This document shows positions 8,139 through 17,404 of a stretch of DNA of 64,000 nt, piece after piece. The notes beneath the pieces are model-generated. The model saw only the letters and a program-made list of their open reading frames with translations. It was not told where the DNA came from and ran no database searches. Numbering within the stretch: the stretch's first letter is position 1; every line of letters starts with the position of its first letter. The translations under genes were made by a program, and so were the position numbers. Origin of the DNA: JBCCWF01 sp038520475 (GTDB lineage: Bacteria > Cyanobacteriota > Cyanobacteriia > CAKZMO01); NCBI GenBank assembly GCA_038520475.1, contig JBCBLF010000001.1, positions 10,131 through 74,130 on the forward strand. The letters run 5' to 3'.

Positions 8139-9740
8139 CTAGACAACCACAAAATTTAGAGATGAGAGTGGAAAATCATGGAAAACCCGAACAGAATTAT
8201 TGGTGCTAATGGATAGATCGGTAAATGACCGGCCAGACGTGCTGGGTCGTTCCCTAACGACGGCTCGGCTGAGGATGTCATCACCATCGACATAACCAAA
8301 TTCAGCAGAAACCTGGATTCGATCGTCGGCCACCACAAAGTCATTGATCTGATCGATGCCACCACTGCTGGTATCAAATACAAAGATGTCGTTCCCCTCT
8401 CCACCAAACAGCTGATCGTTCCCAGTGCCGCCACTTAAACTGTCGCTACCGGCTCCGCCCCTTAGCTGATCATTGCCTGCAAAACCATTGATCACGTCAG
8501 CAACAACGGTTCCTTGAACAACATCATTTCCTTGTGTCGTTAGTGGTAAAGACGTGCCCTGCGCCTGAAATCCGTCAACAACATATCCGATATCGGCAAG
8601 GAGCGCTAAGTCGAGACGTGTGAGGTTTCGAATGCCTCCAGATCGCATGACTGGAAGCTGGTTTTCAAATCTGACATCGCTTCGGAGGTGATCAAGATCG
8701 GCATCAAGGGGAACGGGAGTTCCTCCAGTTACAGCAAGCGTATTTGGACCATCAAATAATGCACCGCTTCCAATATCGTTGAAGACTTTAGCTGTACCAA
8801 TGCCCAGCACATGGCCAATTTCGTGGAGGGTTGTGCTCAGAAAAGCCTCTTCCCAGAAAGACCCATCAGAACGTAAAAATGCTGAAGGCCGGTAGGAAAT
8901 ATGCCCTGCCCAGGGTTCAAAGTTAGATGCAATGAGCCGCTTTTGAAAAACAGTCCCGGTTTCCGCTGCAAGACCCGCAATACCACCCCGCGCGACGGAA
9001 TTATCAGGTATTCCAAAGGGCGGGTTCTGCGAGCCAACAAAAATGACGAGATCGTCAATCTCAGTGTCTAACGCAATAGTCTGTCGAGCACCAGTTTCTG
9101 GATTGAGAATGTCAAATGGAACACCCGCCGGCACATTTGGAAATTCATCGAGAATATGATTTGTCCAAAGATTGGCAGCCTTGTTTAAGACGGCCCGCCG
9201 CTCAGGTGTAAAGTATCCTCGGGTGTCAAAGCGATAGTCGAATTTAATGTTAAACGACCGATTAACGGTAAGGGGTTGAATCGGTTGACTGGCTGGGAGT
9301 GGGCGATTTGCATCTACCTTAAGTTGATAGGATGTGCGTCCTCTTTTGTGAAGCAGGCGAATGAAATACGTTCCACGCTTGAGGCGATCAAATTCAATCG
9401 ATTCGTTTTGTCCCTTCCCTTGCCTAGATATTCCGATACGGCTGATTTTTTTGCGATTTGCTTTTCTGTCGGAATTGCGTAACGGTAAGGCACTTGCTTT
9501 TTTGGAATCTCTATTCCGTTTTCTCTTCTCCGACAACACAACAACATCAATGTTCGAATTTTTACTGAGATCAGAAACGGATATATTCACACGTTTGCTA
9601 CTCGTCAGCTTAAACCGATACACGTCGATTTTGTCCAGCGGATCAAGCGAGTTCTTAAACGTCCGACCTCGATTTCGAAACCTTCCCAAGTTTTTCGATT
9701 GCTCAATACGATTACCGACATCTCGTCTCATCACAGCCAT
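8139..9740 (-). CDS. Leishmanolysin-like metalloprotease with C-terminal RTX repeats
   Basis: This 533-residue protein starts with a pre-peptidase-C-like beta domain (about 28-150), ending in RGTYFIRL...YQLKVDA. A zinc protease domain follows, with HEIGHVLGIG at about residue 303. The position after that motif is Thr rather than the third His. A later His in DLDHLRSD, followed by the Met-turn PVMRSG and LDLALLADIGY, matches leishmanolysin-type enzymes in which the third ligand is distant. Residues about 405-455 are GGxGxD-type calcium-binding nonapeptides (GGAGSDSLSGGTGND). There is no Sec signal peptide, and RTX proteins usually leave through type I secretion, so extracellular action is inferred. 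The N-terminal 120 residues are unusually basic. No type I exporter is in the window. Confidence 0.85.
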   Translation of the reverse strand: MAVMRRDVGNRIEQSKNLGRFRNRGRTFKNSLDPLDKIDVYRFKLTSSKRVNISVSDLSKNSNIDVVVLSEKRKRNRDSKKASALPLRNSDRKANRKKISRIGISRQGKGQNESIEFDRLKRGTYFIRLLHKRGRTSYQLKVDANRPLPASQPIQPLTVNRSFNIKFDYRFDTRGYFTPERRAVLNKAANLWTNHILDEFPNVPAGVPFDILNPETGARQTIALDTEIDDLVIFVGSQNPPFGIPDNSVARGGIAGLAAETGTVFQKRLIASNFEPWAGHISYRPSAFLRSDGSFWEEAFLSTTLHEIGHVLGIGTAKVFNDIGSGALFDGPNTLAVTGGTPVPLDADLDHLRSDVRFENQLPVMRSGGIRNLTRLDLALLADIGYVVDGFQAQGTSLPLTTQGNDVVQGTVVADVINGFAGNDQLRGGAGSDSLSGGTGNDQLFGGEGNDIFVFDTSSGGIDQINDFVVADDRIQVSAEFGYVDGDDILSRAVVRERPSTSGRSFTDLSISTNNSVRVFHDFPLSSLNFVVV

Positions 9741-10245
9741 CTACTCATTTATTAAGACCTACGTGTGCTCCGAGGAAAATCTCAGAATAAGCACATGCAA
9801 ACTAAGTGATTACACTCAATATACGTAGTCTAGTTGTCTTCTATGCAGTAATTTCACTTAAGGCTGTAATTTCATCGTTTTTTCAAAGTAGTTTCAAAGT
9901 GATGAAGTTTTCGCAGCAGCATATAGCCGCGCTACGTATAGAAATGAATACAAAAATGGTGTTGTGAAGCGTGGCTGGTCCACAACACTGTGCTTAATCG
10001 ATTCGTACAGCTCTCTATGAGTCTTTGTGTTTCGAGCCAGACGATTTTGCTACGGTCAATGACCTCAACGGTTTTATTTCTGGATGTCGAGCCAAGAGAT
10101 GTCGCGCTAGGCAGTGCTCTGAGTGGTTTTTAGAAATTCGCATTTCTATGGAGCGTGATAGGGTGCGAATGATTTGCTACGATCGCCTCACTGGACAACT
10201 TTTCCGTCCCACATCCAACTCACATCCAGCTTGTTATCATCCACA
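9741..10245. other. Non-coding gap between protease and ferredoxin genes
   Basis: These 505 bases separate divergent genes and should hold both promoters. The reading frames inside lack start signals and recognisable products. I see no strong inverted repeat or RNA gene. Confidence 0.4.
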
Positions 10246-10614
10246 ATGGCTTCTACGCATACTGTCCGCATTTACAATCGTCAAAAAGAAACGTTCTACT
10301 CTGTGGATGTTCCTGAAGACCAATACATTCTTCACACTGCAGAAGATCAAGGTGTCGCGCTACCCTTCTCTTGCCGTAACGGGGCTTGTACAACATGCGC
10401 TGTACGAGTGAAATCTGGTGAGTTACATCAACCCGAGGCAATGGGGCTCTCTCCTGATCTTCGAGAACAAGGCTATGCCCTTCTTTGCGTGTGCTACCCT
10501 CGGTCTGATTTGATGGTAGAAACACAGGATGAGGACGAAGTCTACGAACTCCAATTTGGCCGCTACTTTGGGAAAGGCAAGGTTCGGGCTGGGCTACCTC
10601 TCGATGAAGATTGA
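10246..10614 (+). CDS. [2Fe-2S] plant-type ferredoxin with C-terminal extension (FdC2-like)
   Basis: A 122-residue soluble electron carrier. Cluster ligands are Cys43, Cys48 and Cys51 in SCRNGACTTC and Cys81 in LLCVCYP, the plant-type ferredoxin arrangement. About 20 residues follow the normal end (YELQFGRYFGKGKVRAGLP), as in the FdC2 subgroup of cyanobacteria and chloroplasts. These differ from the main photosynthetic ferredoxin and may serve other acceptors. The ATG at 10246 fits the family; the frame is open further upstream but that part has no ferredoxin similarity. Monocistronic, with a thermonuclease-like gene downstream. Confidence 0.88.
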   Translation: MASTHTVRIYNRQKETFYSVDVPEDQYILHTAEDQGVALPFSCRNGACTTCAVRVKSGELHQPEAMGLSPDLREQGYALLCVCYPRSDLMVETQDEDEVYELQFGRYFGKGKVRAGLPLDED

Positions 10615-10762
10615 TGGCTACCGTCGAGTTGTACATATCAGTGGGAAATCTAGGACTGATTGTTGGTTGAAACGGTAGCCCCTGAGATACGGCTATTGGT
10701 AATGTCCCAGGGCTGAAGCCTCGACCAATCAACAAAGGCGGGTGGGGTTGGATAGCTAAGCA

Positions 10763-11347
10763 ATGCAGGGATTTGGATGGGTCTACAGTTCACGATTCAA
10801 CGGTCTATGGGCGGAGATACGGATTCTCACCACATGGATCATTGGATTGAGCTATGTCTTCACATTGCTGGGGTGTCAAGCTCAACTTCCAGCTGGAACA
10901 TCCGCCAAGGTGATGCGAGTGGTCAGCGGACAAACAATCGAAATTCCTGACCCAACTGGACAAACTGCCCTCAATCAATCCATCCGACTGATTGGCGTTA
11001 CTGCTCCAGCACGAGGACAAGAACCCTGGAGCACCACTGCGAAACAGTATTTGGCCGATCAGCTTAATAAACAAACCGTCTTGCTTGAGACTGATGCGCA
11101 GACAGTCGATGCTTACGATCGCCATCTCGCTTATGTCTGGAAAGATGGGGTATTGCTAAACGAAACGTTGGCTGAAGAGGGATTAGTGATGGTGACGGTG
11201 CGATCGCCTAATTTGAAATATGAACAGCGCCTGCTTCATGCTCAGCAAACAGCCCGCATTCTCGGACGCGGTATCTGGAACCCAGATCATCCCATGCGAC
11301 TGACACCGAGTGAGTTTCGCCAACAACACGAATCTGAGGTCCCTTAG
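10763..11347 (+). CDS. Thermonuclease-like (SNase fold) lipoprotein, catalytic residues degenerate
   Basis: A 194-residue protein. A hydrophobic N-terminus ends in the lipobox LLGC (Cys38), so it is probably membrane-anchored outside the cytoplasm. The rest follows the staphylococcal nuclease fold: VVSGQTIEI, IRLIGVTAPA, DAYDRHLAYVW, LLNETLAEEGLV. Compared with S. aureus nuclease, catalytic Asp21 is Gln (SGQT), Asp40 is Thr and Glu43 is Ala (VTAPA). Arg35 and Arg87 are kept. The enzyme may have lost phosphodiesterase activity or uses other residues. The suhB-like phosphatase gene follows after 48 bases on the same strand. Confidence 0.8.
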   Translation: MQGFGWVYSSRFNGLWAEIRILTTWIIGLSYVFTLLGCQAQLPAGTSAKVMRVVSGQTIEIPDPTGQTALNQSIRLIGVTAPARGQEPWSTTAKQYLADQLNKQTVLLETDAQTVDAYDRHLAYVWKDGVLLNETLAEEGLVMVTVRSPNLKYEQRLLHAQQTARILGRGIWNPDHPMRLTPSEFRQQHESEVP

Positions 11348-11395
11348 CCTATAATCAGCCTGGACATCTTCGGCCTGACACATCCATACATCCTC

Positions 11396-12244
11396 ATGAC
11401 CCAATCCTCAGTGACTCCGCCTTCAGACCAACAGTTGCTTACCTTTCTTGATATCGCAACAGAAGCTGCCCTTGCTGCAGGCGCAGTCTTAAGGGATTAC
11501 GTCGGTAACATTGATGACAAGATTTACCAGAAAGGCCGCCCTGGAGATTTGGTCACCGCTGCTGACAAAGATGCTGAGAAGACCGTATTAGAGGTCCTTC
11601 AGCGCCATGTGCCTGACCACGATATTCTGGCGGAGGAATCTGGAGAGCTAGGCGATCGCACCAGTGACTTCCGGTGGGCGATTGATCCGCTAGATGGCAC
11701 AACGAACTATGCCCATCAATATCCTTTCTATGCCGTCTCTATTGGATTGCTCTACCAAGGAATACCGTGGCTCGGCGTCATCTATGACCCATCCCATGAC
11801 GACTTGTTTCGTGCAGCAAAAGGACTCGGAGCAACCTGCAACCGCCGCCCGATTCACGTCTCTCAAACCGAGGAGTTGGCAAAAAGTTTACTCGTCACTG
11901 GATTTGCCTACGATCGCCGCGAAACCTCAGACAACAACTATGCAGAATTTTGTCATCTAACTCACAAAACCCGAGGCGTACGGCGAGGCGGTGCAGCTTC
12001 CATTGATTTAGCCTACGTCGCCTGTGGTCGACTAGATGGATATTGGGAGCGGGGGCTCTCTCCCTGGGATCTCGCCGCTGGAGTTGTATTGGTAGAAGAA
12101 GCGGGAGGGCGAGTGACCGCCTATGATCAACATCCATTTGAGATTGAGACTGGGCGGATTTTGGCAACCAACGGCACGATTCATCAAGAGCTGAGTAATG
12201 TGCTAGTGACGATTGAGCCGTTAGCAGAATTTCGTGTCGACTAG
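11396..12244 (+). CDS. Inositol monophosphatase family protein (SuhB-like)
   Basis: A 282-residue Mg-dependent phosphatase. All three signature motifs are present: EESGELG (metal-binding Glu), WAIDPLDGTTNYAH (motif A), and GLSPWDLAAGVVLVEEAGG (motif B). The family hydrolyses inositol-1-phosphate and related sugar phosphates such as histidinol-phosphate; the exact substrate cannot be read from sequence. Length is normal. It begins 48 bases after the nuclease-like gene and may share its transcript. Confidence 0.9.
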   Translation: MTQSSVTPPSDQQLLTFLDIATEAALAAGAVLRDYVGNIDDKIYQKGRPGDLVTAADKDAEKTVLEVLQRHVPDHDILAEESGELGDRTSDFRWAIDPLDGTTNYAHQYPFYAVSIGLLYQGIPWLGVIYDPSHDDLFRAAKGLGATCNRRPIHVSQTEELAKSLLVTGFAYDRRETSDNNYAEFCHLTHKTRGVRRGGAASIDLAYVACGRLDGYWERGLSPWDLAAGVVLVEEAGGRVTAYDQHPFEIETGRILATNGTIHQELSNVLVTIEPLAEFRVD

Positions 12245-12431
12245 ATCATGCGACTCATGCGCTCTGCAAGGTTCAAAGCAAAGGCTTTTTGAGTTCCATT
12301 CACACGGGATATCCATTAGCTACCCAGATTGGTTACATACGCACGTCAAGGGACAACAGGTTGAGAATCTATCGTCGACAGGCCATGACAGAGACATGAC
12401 GTAGTAACGATAAGGCATAGCAGAGTTTGCG

Positions 12432-12476
12432 AAGAAATGGGGTGGGCACGCGTGACGCGCGCCCACCCCATTTCTT
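12432..12476. repeat. Hairpin with 16-bp perfect arms, putative dispersed element copy A
   Basis: Arms AAGAAATGGGGTGGGC and complement enclose a GC-rich inner stem (CGCG/CGCG around TGA, after one mismatch). A similar GGGAT/GGGC-rich hairpin occurs at 21615-21663 and at 54505-54548. GTGGGC...GCCCAC palindromes are known as common intergenic repeats in cyanobacteria. It may also terminate the upstream phosphatase transcript. Confidence 0.7.
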
Positions 12477-12480
12477 GGCT

Positions 12481-12510
12481 ATGAATTTGAGACGCTTGCC
12501 AAGCCATGAC
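12481..12510 (+). repeat. Conserved flank next to hairpin A
   Basis: 25 of 30 bases match 21701-21730, which lies beside a similar hairpin. The core TTTGAGACG(C/T)TTGCCAAG is invariant apart from one base. Both copies sit on the same side of their hairpin. Confidence 0.6.
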
Positions 12511-12726
12511 AACGATCTGTTATTCCATCATTGTGGGCATCCTAAGAAGATAGGCAACGCGATGTGCTGTCGGGTTTTGCTATAAGAGATATGGGGACGA
12601 TTACTGGCGAAAAGATGGGCGATCGCCATCGACTACTGCACAGAGAGGCTACACAAATTAATCGGATCAGGCCTAGAAGACGCAGTAAACTAAAGTGTGC
12701 TCAGTTGCAAGCAATGGATTACAAGC

Positions 12727-13638
12727 ATGGCTTTGAAGATTGATAGAGGCTTGTTCACGTCTGATTTTGTTGATCATCACGCCATACTTGGCATTGCGAT
12801 GGGTGCTGATGCAAAAGCGATTCGCAAGCGCTATCTCAAGATTGCTAGACAACTGCATCCAGACAATTCTGCTGCAAAAAACGAAGGTGAGAAGCAGCTG
12901 GCCCAGGAGCTCTTATCAAAGTTAGTTAACCCAGCCTACGAAAAGCTCTCCCAGATAGCTGAGCAAAAGGAATATGCTTTGTTACTGGAGCTTAAGGGTA
13001 GAGAACTTAATCAACAGCAGGAAACGGTTCTCATTACTAGTAAGTATGCCCAGAAGATTGCTGCATCATCTAATATTGAGCAAACATATCATGAGATTAT
13101 CGACGGGCTGGCAACCCAGCAATATGAGTCACTAAGTGAAAGCCTCGATCTGATTGGGCACATCAGTGAAGTCAACATGGTCTACCTGATGCGTCAGAAC
13201 GGACCAGGCATTCCTAAACCTCCACCTAAGGCAACACCTGGTCGGGCTCCTGTCACTAAACCTCCTGAAGACAAACCTGAGAACAAAGGCCCTGATCTGC
13301 TTGAAAGAGCCATGATTCGGGCTGAGCGATTTGAGATCAACGGCGAATTCCCAAAAGCTATTCAAGAGCTCCGTGATGCCATTCAACTCAACCCACGACA
13401 CGACAAGGTTAGCGACTGTCATCGTCGACTCGGCAATATTTACCTCAAGTCAAAGCAAATGACGATGGCAAAAATTCACTTTAGAAAAGCGCTAGAGTTA
13501 AATCCCAATGATGAAGTGGCTCAAGCTGGGATGAAGCGCCTTGAACCCAAAGGCCCAGGCACGACGTCAAATAAAGGTAAAACCAACGGTGCTAAAGGCG
13601 GATTCTTAAGTGGAATCTTTGGCAAAAAGAAAAAGTAG
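12727..13638 (+). CDS. DnaJ-domain and TPR protein
   Basis: About 303 residues from the ATG at 12727; a GTG ten codons earlier is possible. Residues about 15-85 form a J domain with the HPD tripeptide (LHPDN) needed to stimulate Hsp70. The middle is a Pro/Lys-rich linker (PKPPPKATPGRAP). Residues about 195-275 carry TPR-like helices (AIQELRDAIQLNPRH, AKIHFRKALELNPND). The end is a Gly/Lys-rich tail, GGFLSGIFGKKKK. It probably recruits DnaK to particular partners or membranes. Cyanobacteria have many such J-TPR proteins; the client is unknown. Monocistronic. Confidence 0.85.
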   Translation: MALKIDRGLFTSDFVDHHAILGIAMGADAKAIRKRYLKIARQLHPDNSAAKNEGEKQLAQELLSKLVNPAYEKLSQIAEQKEYALLLELKGRELNQQQETVLITSKYAQKIAASSNIEQTYHEIIDGLATQQYESLSESLDLIGHISEVNMVYLMRQNGPGIPKPPPKATPGRAPVTKPPEDKPENKGPDLLERAMIRAERFEINGEFPKAIQELRDAIQLNPRHDKVSDCHRRLGNIYLKSKQMTMAKIHFRKALELNPNDEVAQAGMKRLEPKGPGTTSNKGKTNGAKGGFLSGIFGKKKK

Positions 13639-13802
13639 CGTGTCTTGCCGCTATCTTTGGATCAGTGTGACTGCACTCTAGATTTTTGTGAGGATTTCGT
13701 CTGATTGCACGGTAGAATCCAACCACAGAGTTCGATTGCGGTCAGATTTTCCTGAAAATGCTGGCTGCCAAATAGGAGTCGGTTAGTGTAGGTAAGATAC
13801 TG

Positions 13803-15059
13803 ATGATATATCAACCCCCAGCTGGGTCACGGGATTTATTTCCTATTGATGTTGCCCAGAAACAGTGGATTGAAGAGCGGCTACAAACTATATTTCAACG
13901 TTGGGGGTATCACCGCATCATTACATCGACGCTAGAGCGACTAGACACGTTGATGGCAGGTGGGGCTATCGACCGATCAACAGTGATTCATCTCCAGGAC
14001 GCTGACAATGAAATGGTAGGGCTTCGCCCCGAGTTGACGGCATCCATTGCCCGAGCCGCCGCCATGTGGATGAGCGAATCGAGCTTGCCCCAGCGCTTTT
14101 ATTACACAACTAACGTGTTTCGTCGGCCAACAAAGCGAAATCATGAGCGCCAGCATGAATTTTATCAGGCAGGTGTTGAGCTGCTAGGAAGTGGTGGACT
14201 TGTCACCGATGCAGAAGTGGTGATGCTAGTCATTGACTGTTTGTGTGCCCTTGAACTGGAGCAGTGTCATTTAGTGCTAGGAGAAGCGGATCTGACGCGA
14301 TCGCTTCTATCGACATTTCCAGAACAATGGCGCGATCGCATTCGATTGGCGATCGCCCAGCTTGACCGCATTACTTTGGAAACCTTACCTATTGACCCAG
14401 AGCTATGTAAGCGGGCCCTTTGGCTACTCGATTTGCGAGGAAAACCGGCAGATGTCTTGCAAAAGCTGTGTTCAATTGAGCTTGATGATACGCAACGAAC
14501 AATCGTCACGAATCTAAAGTCATTCATTGATCTGCTGGAAGGATATGTGGCGCTCCAGTCTGCTCCTGTGATTCAGTCTGTCGTGCTCGACTTAAGCTTG
14601 GTACAAACCTTCGACTATTACACAGGGATTGTGTTTGATGTAATTGCATCGACCCCTCAAGGCCAACGAACCCTTGGAAGGGGAGGACGGTATGACCAAC
14701 TCCTTGGCTTGTATCTCCCTGATGATGTTGATTATCCAGGTATTGGATTTAGCCTCAGCATTGAAGAACTCCATCAGGCCCTGCTGCCGATTGGTCACCT
14801 TCCCAAAACCCCTCCAATCAGCGATTGGTTAATTGTGCCAGCCACACCACAGGCACTGTCAGCCGTTTTTGCATATGCTCGTCGCCTACGCGCGTCTCAG
14901 CCATCCTTGCAGGTCGAGCTGTATCCAGACGACGTCATCACACCCGAGCAAGTCCGCCACTACGCGACCCATCGCAACATCAAGGCGATCGCCTGGGTTC
15001 AAACCGATGGAAGCGTGTCAACCGAAGCAATCAACCCGCATCATTCAGTTGATCACTAA
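13803..15059 (+). CDS. hisZ: ATP phosphoribosyltransferase regulatory subunit HisZ
   Basis: A 418-residue homologue of histidyl-tRNA synthetase that serves as regulatory subunit for short-form HisG in the first step of histidine synthesis. It starts PPAGSRDLFP and has the class II synthetase motifs in weakened form: LRPELTASIARA (motif 2 region), RRPTKRNHERQHEFYQAGVE, and FDYYTGIVFDV. It lacks the anticodon-binding domain expected of HisS, and its length suits HisZ. HisF of the same pathway lies at 47.8-48.5 kb, so the pathway genes are scattered, as usual in cyanobacteria. Confidence 0.88.
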   Translation: MIYQPPAGSRDLFPIDVAQKQWIEERLQTIFQRWGYHRIITSTLERLDTLMAGGAIDRSTVIHLQDADNEMVGLRPELTASIARAAAMWMSESSLPQRFYYTTNVFRRPTKRNHERQHEFYQAGVELLGSGGLVTDAEVVMLVIDCLCALELEQCHLVLGEADLTRSLLSTFPEQWRDRIRLAIAQLDRITLETLPIDPELCKRALWLLDLRGKPADVLQKLCSIELDDTQRTIVTNLKSFIDLLEGYVALQSAPVIQSVVLDLSLVQTFDYYTGIVFDVIASTPQGQRTLGRGGRYDQLLGLYLPDDVDYPGIGFSLSIEELHQALLPIGHLPKTPPISDWLIVPATPQALSAVFAYARRLRASQPSLQVELYPDDVITPEQVRHYATHRNIKAIAWVQTDGSVSTEAINPHHSVDH

Positions 15060-15096
15060 TCCGGATGGCCCTTAATTACACAACTGGGGAATTTAT

Positions 15097-15127
15097 TTTG
15101 AAAGCGCTGCTAGGCAACGCTTTCAAA
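15097..15127. terminator. Inverted repeat between convergent genes
   Basis: Arms TTTGAAAGCG/CGCTTTCAAA with a loop of about 11 bases, between the ends of hisZ and the sugar transferase gene. A two-way terminator is likely from its position. Confidence 0.5.
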
Positions 15128-15245
15128 CGATAGCTTTGGCTACTCACGATAGAACATCGTTTCTCCAAGAGTGCCAGTAGATGAGGTTTTCCCCTCGCGT
15201 GCAGGAAACTCTTGCCTGTTGACGTTCTTGAGCACTTGACGTGAG

Positions 15246-15941
15246 CTAGTACGCGCCTTCGCGCTTAACCACAACCCAAATTGTCTTCAAAATCAGGGAG
15301 ATGTCGTAAAACAACGACCACTTTTGCTGATAGGCCAAGTCCATCAGCACAATGTCTTCAAAGTCTTCAACGTCTGAACGTCCGTTGGCTTGCCATTCAC
15401 CAGTGATCCCGGGCTTGACGCACAGACGCTTCCAGTGATGATCTTGATATTGCTTAACTTCATCTAGGGTGGGAGGGCGAGTTCCAACCAAACTCATGTC
15501 TCCCTTCAAGACATTCCAAAATTGAGGAAGCTCGTCAAGACTCGTGCGTCGTAAGAACCGACCTACAGGTGTAACGCGAGGGTCATTCTTTTGTTTGAAA
15601 ACCAGCCCTTTTGCTTGGTTTTGCACCGTGTGCTGTATCTTATCAGCACCGATAACCATGGAGCGAAATTTCCACATCACAAAGAGGCGACCATTCAAGC
15701 CACACCGAACTTGTCGATAGAACAATGGGCCAGGACTATACAGGATGTTAGCGATCGCCACGCCAATGGCAACAGGCAACAACAGAACGAGCCCTACACA
15801 TGCTCCAAGAATGTCAATAAATCGCTTAAATATACAACCCGCTGATGGATGAATATCCATTAGCTGCTGCACAAATGACTCCTTATCTCCAGAAGAATCT
15901 GGTGGATAAGCGGACCTAGCCGAACCTGAAACAGTAACCAT
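15246..15941 (-). CDS. Exopolysaccharide sugar transferase (polyprenyl glycosylphosphotransferase)
   Basis: A 231-residue bacterial sugar transferase (PF02397) that moves a sugar-1-phosphate from UDP-sugar to undecaprenyl phosphate, the first step of exopolysaccharide or O-antigen repeat synthesis. Signs: one membrane helix (residues about 43-67) after FKRFIDILGA, MWKFRSMVIGAD, DPRVTPVGRFLRRTSLDELPQ, GDMSLVGTRPP and KPGITGEWQANGRS. It is the short catalytic form without the multi-pass N-terminal domain. No other polysaccharide genes are near. Start at ATG 15941. Confidence 0.9.
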   Translation of the reverse strand: MVTVSGSARSAYPPDSSGDKESFVQQLMDIHPSAGCIFKRFIDILGACVGLVLLLPVAIGVAIANILYSPGPLFYRQVRCGLNGRLFVMWKFRSMVIGADKIQHTVQNQAKGLVFKQKNDPRVTPVGRFLRRTSLDELPQFWNVLKGDMSLVGTRPPTLDEVKQYQDHHWKRLCVKPGITGEWQANGRSDVEDFEDIVLMDLAYQQKWSLFYDISLILKTIWVVVKREGAY

Positions 15942-16589
15942 AGCTACCCCAATGAATTACTGCGAACGCGAACTGTATGAATATGAAGTAATGATGAGCT
16001 TCGCTTTCCCACTATGGAAAACTGCTCGCTAAAGCAATGACCAGTAACTTTAGGGCGTTAGTACGAGCACGCATGACGCACGGTGCCCCTTTAATTAAGC
16101 TGGCAATACTGATGAGGGAATCCTAGAAACGATAGATCGAGGACTCCTAGATTAAATTGCGACCACAGGTTACTTCGATAGAAAGCACCGTGTCGCAGCA
16201 CAAATATCGAGGCAGTAGCAAGAACACACAAAGCCGATATATAGGCTCACCGCAACTATATGCATGGTTCAACGTCAGAGAAAAGGATGGGATGGCGGGT
16301 TCTCAGAATCTTCTTGTGAATTTAGAGAAGTATGAAGTTCAGATAAAGCAATGTCAGAGACGTCACGGGCGATCGCCTAGCATTAACCAGACGCTAGAAA
16401 CTTACGCAGTGCCAATCGCGATGACCATTTAGTACAAACATTAACTTCAACAACAGCTGATCTTAAAGCCGACTCAAACGTCTTCATATCCGGTACTCTC
16501 AGTATGGGTTGAATCTGCTCATGTGCGATCGCCCATTCACCGGATCTGGATCAGTCGTTGAAAGAGTCATTGGAGAGAATACGCCGTCC
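15942..16589. other. Gap upstream of sugar transferase and GST genes
   Basis: About 650 bases between divergent genes. It holds a frame of 91 codons (16157-16432) starting with TTG, without ribosome site or recognisable product. At 16069-16091 the bases CACGCATGACGCACGGTGCC resemble the inner part of hairpin A and may be a decayed copy. Confidence 0.3.
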
Positions 16590-17381
16590 ATGTTAGAGCT
16601 ATATCAGTTCGAGATGTCTCATTACGCGGAAAAGATCCGCCTGATTTTGGACTACAAAGGATTAGACTATCGAAAAATCGAGGTTACCCCAGGAGTGGGA
16701 CAATTAGATGTTTATCAATTGTCAGGTCAGCGTCAGGTTCCTGTCTTAAAAGATGAATCGAATGTCATTGCCGATTCGACAGCGATCGCCTTCTATCTCG
16801 ACAAGGCTTACCCCGATCGTCCCATTATTCCAACGGATGCCAAACAGCGTGGATTGTGCTTAATGATGGAAGAATGGGCTGACGAGTCTATTGGGCTCAA
16901 CGGTCGTAAAGTCATGATTAGTGCATTCGGCAAAAACCCAGATTTTCGAACAGCTGCACTGCCAGCCCAAACCCCTGATTTCCTCAAGAACTTAGTAGGG
17001 ACAGTTCCCAGTGAAGCGTTTGATTTTCTAGGCATGGGAGTTGGACTCGGGCCAGATACAATTAGAGCGGCACAAACAGCACTTGAACAGGACCTGGAAG
17101 CACTTAATCTGTTGTTGCTTGAAAGCCCTTACTTGCTGGGTGATACACCCACCCTTGCAGATTTTGCAGTTGCGGGTTTGATGATGTACCTCAAGTTCCC
17201 AGGTGGAAATTATCTTGATATTCCCCAGGGGCTTAAAGGAAAGGGCGTTCCTGGGCTAGCTGACAACCCGGAGTTTTTTAGAGTGTTTGAATGGCGCGAT
17301 CGCCTCTATGCTGACTATCGTAAGCTGAGCACTCAATCGTCCTCCGGCGACTCATCGCCAACGCCGATTCAAATCGACTAA
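16590..17381 (+). CDS. Glutathione S-transferase family protein
   Basis: About 263 residues from the ATG at 16590, with GGAGAG upstream; earlier in-frame starts are only TTG and lack similarity. The N-terminal thioredoxin-like domain shows LYQFEMSHYAEKIRLIL, RQVPVLKD (cis-Pro) and ADSTAIAFYLD. The C-terminal helical domain has SPYLLGDTPTLADFAVAGLM with the conserved Asp. The likely catalytic residue is the Ser/Tyr near SHYAEK. It acts in detoxification or thiol chemistry, substrate unknown. The YciI-like gene follows after 23 bases and is probably in the same operon. Confidence 0.85.
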   Translation: MLELYQFEMSHYAEKIRLILDYKGLDYRKIEVTPGVGQLDVYQLSGQRQVPVLKDESNVIADSTAIAFYLDKAYPDRPIIPTDAKQRGLCLMMEEWADESIGLNGRKVMISAFGKNPDFRTAALPAQTPDFLKNLVGTVPSEAFDFLGMGVGLGPDTIRAAQTALEQDLEALNLLLLESPYLLGDTPTLADFAVAGLMMYLKFPGGNYLDIPQGLKGKGVPGLADNPEFFRVFEWRDRLYADYRKLSTQSSSGDSSPTPIQID

Positions 17382-17404
17382 CGTCACGACACAAGGTTAG
17401 CGCT

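Larger units (their letters stand above)
12245..12726. other. Gap carrying a hairpin element
   Basis: About 480 bases with no convincing gene. It holds the inverted repeat at 12432-12476 and the conserved flank at 12481-12510, listed separately, plus the promoter region of the DnaJ-type gene. Confidence 0.4.

Noticed and set aside
10025..10411. 128-codon frame overlapping the ferredoxin start
   Set aside because: It lies in another frame of the ferredoxin gene and its leader; the ferredoxin motifs are decisive.
16157..16432. 91-codon frame between the sugar transferase and GST genes
   Set aside because: It starts with TTG, has no ribosome site, odd composition and no recognisable family.
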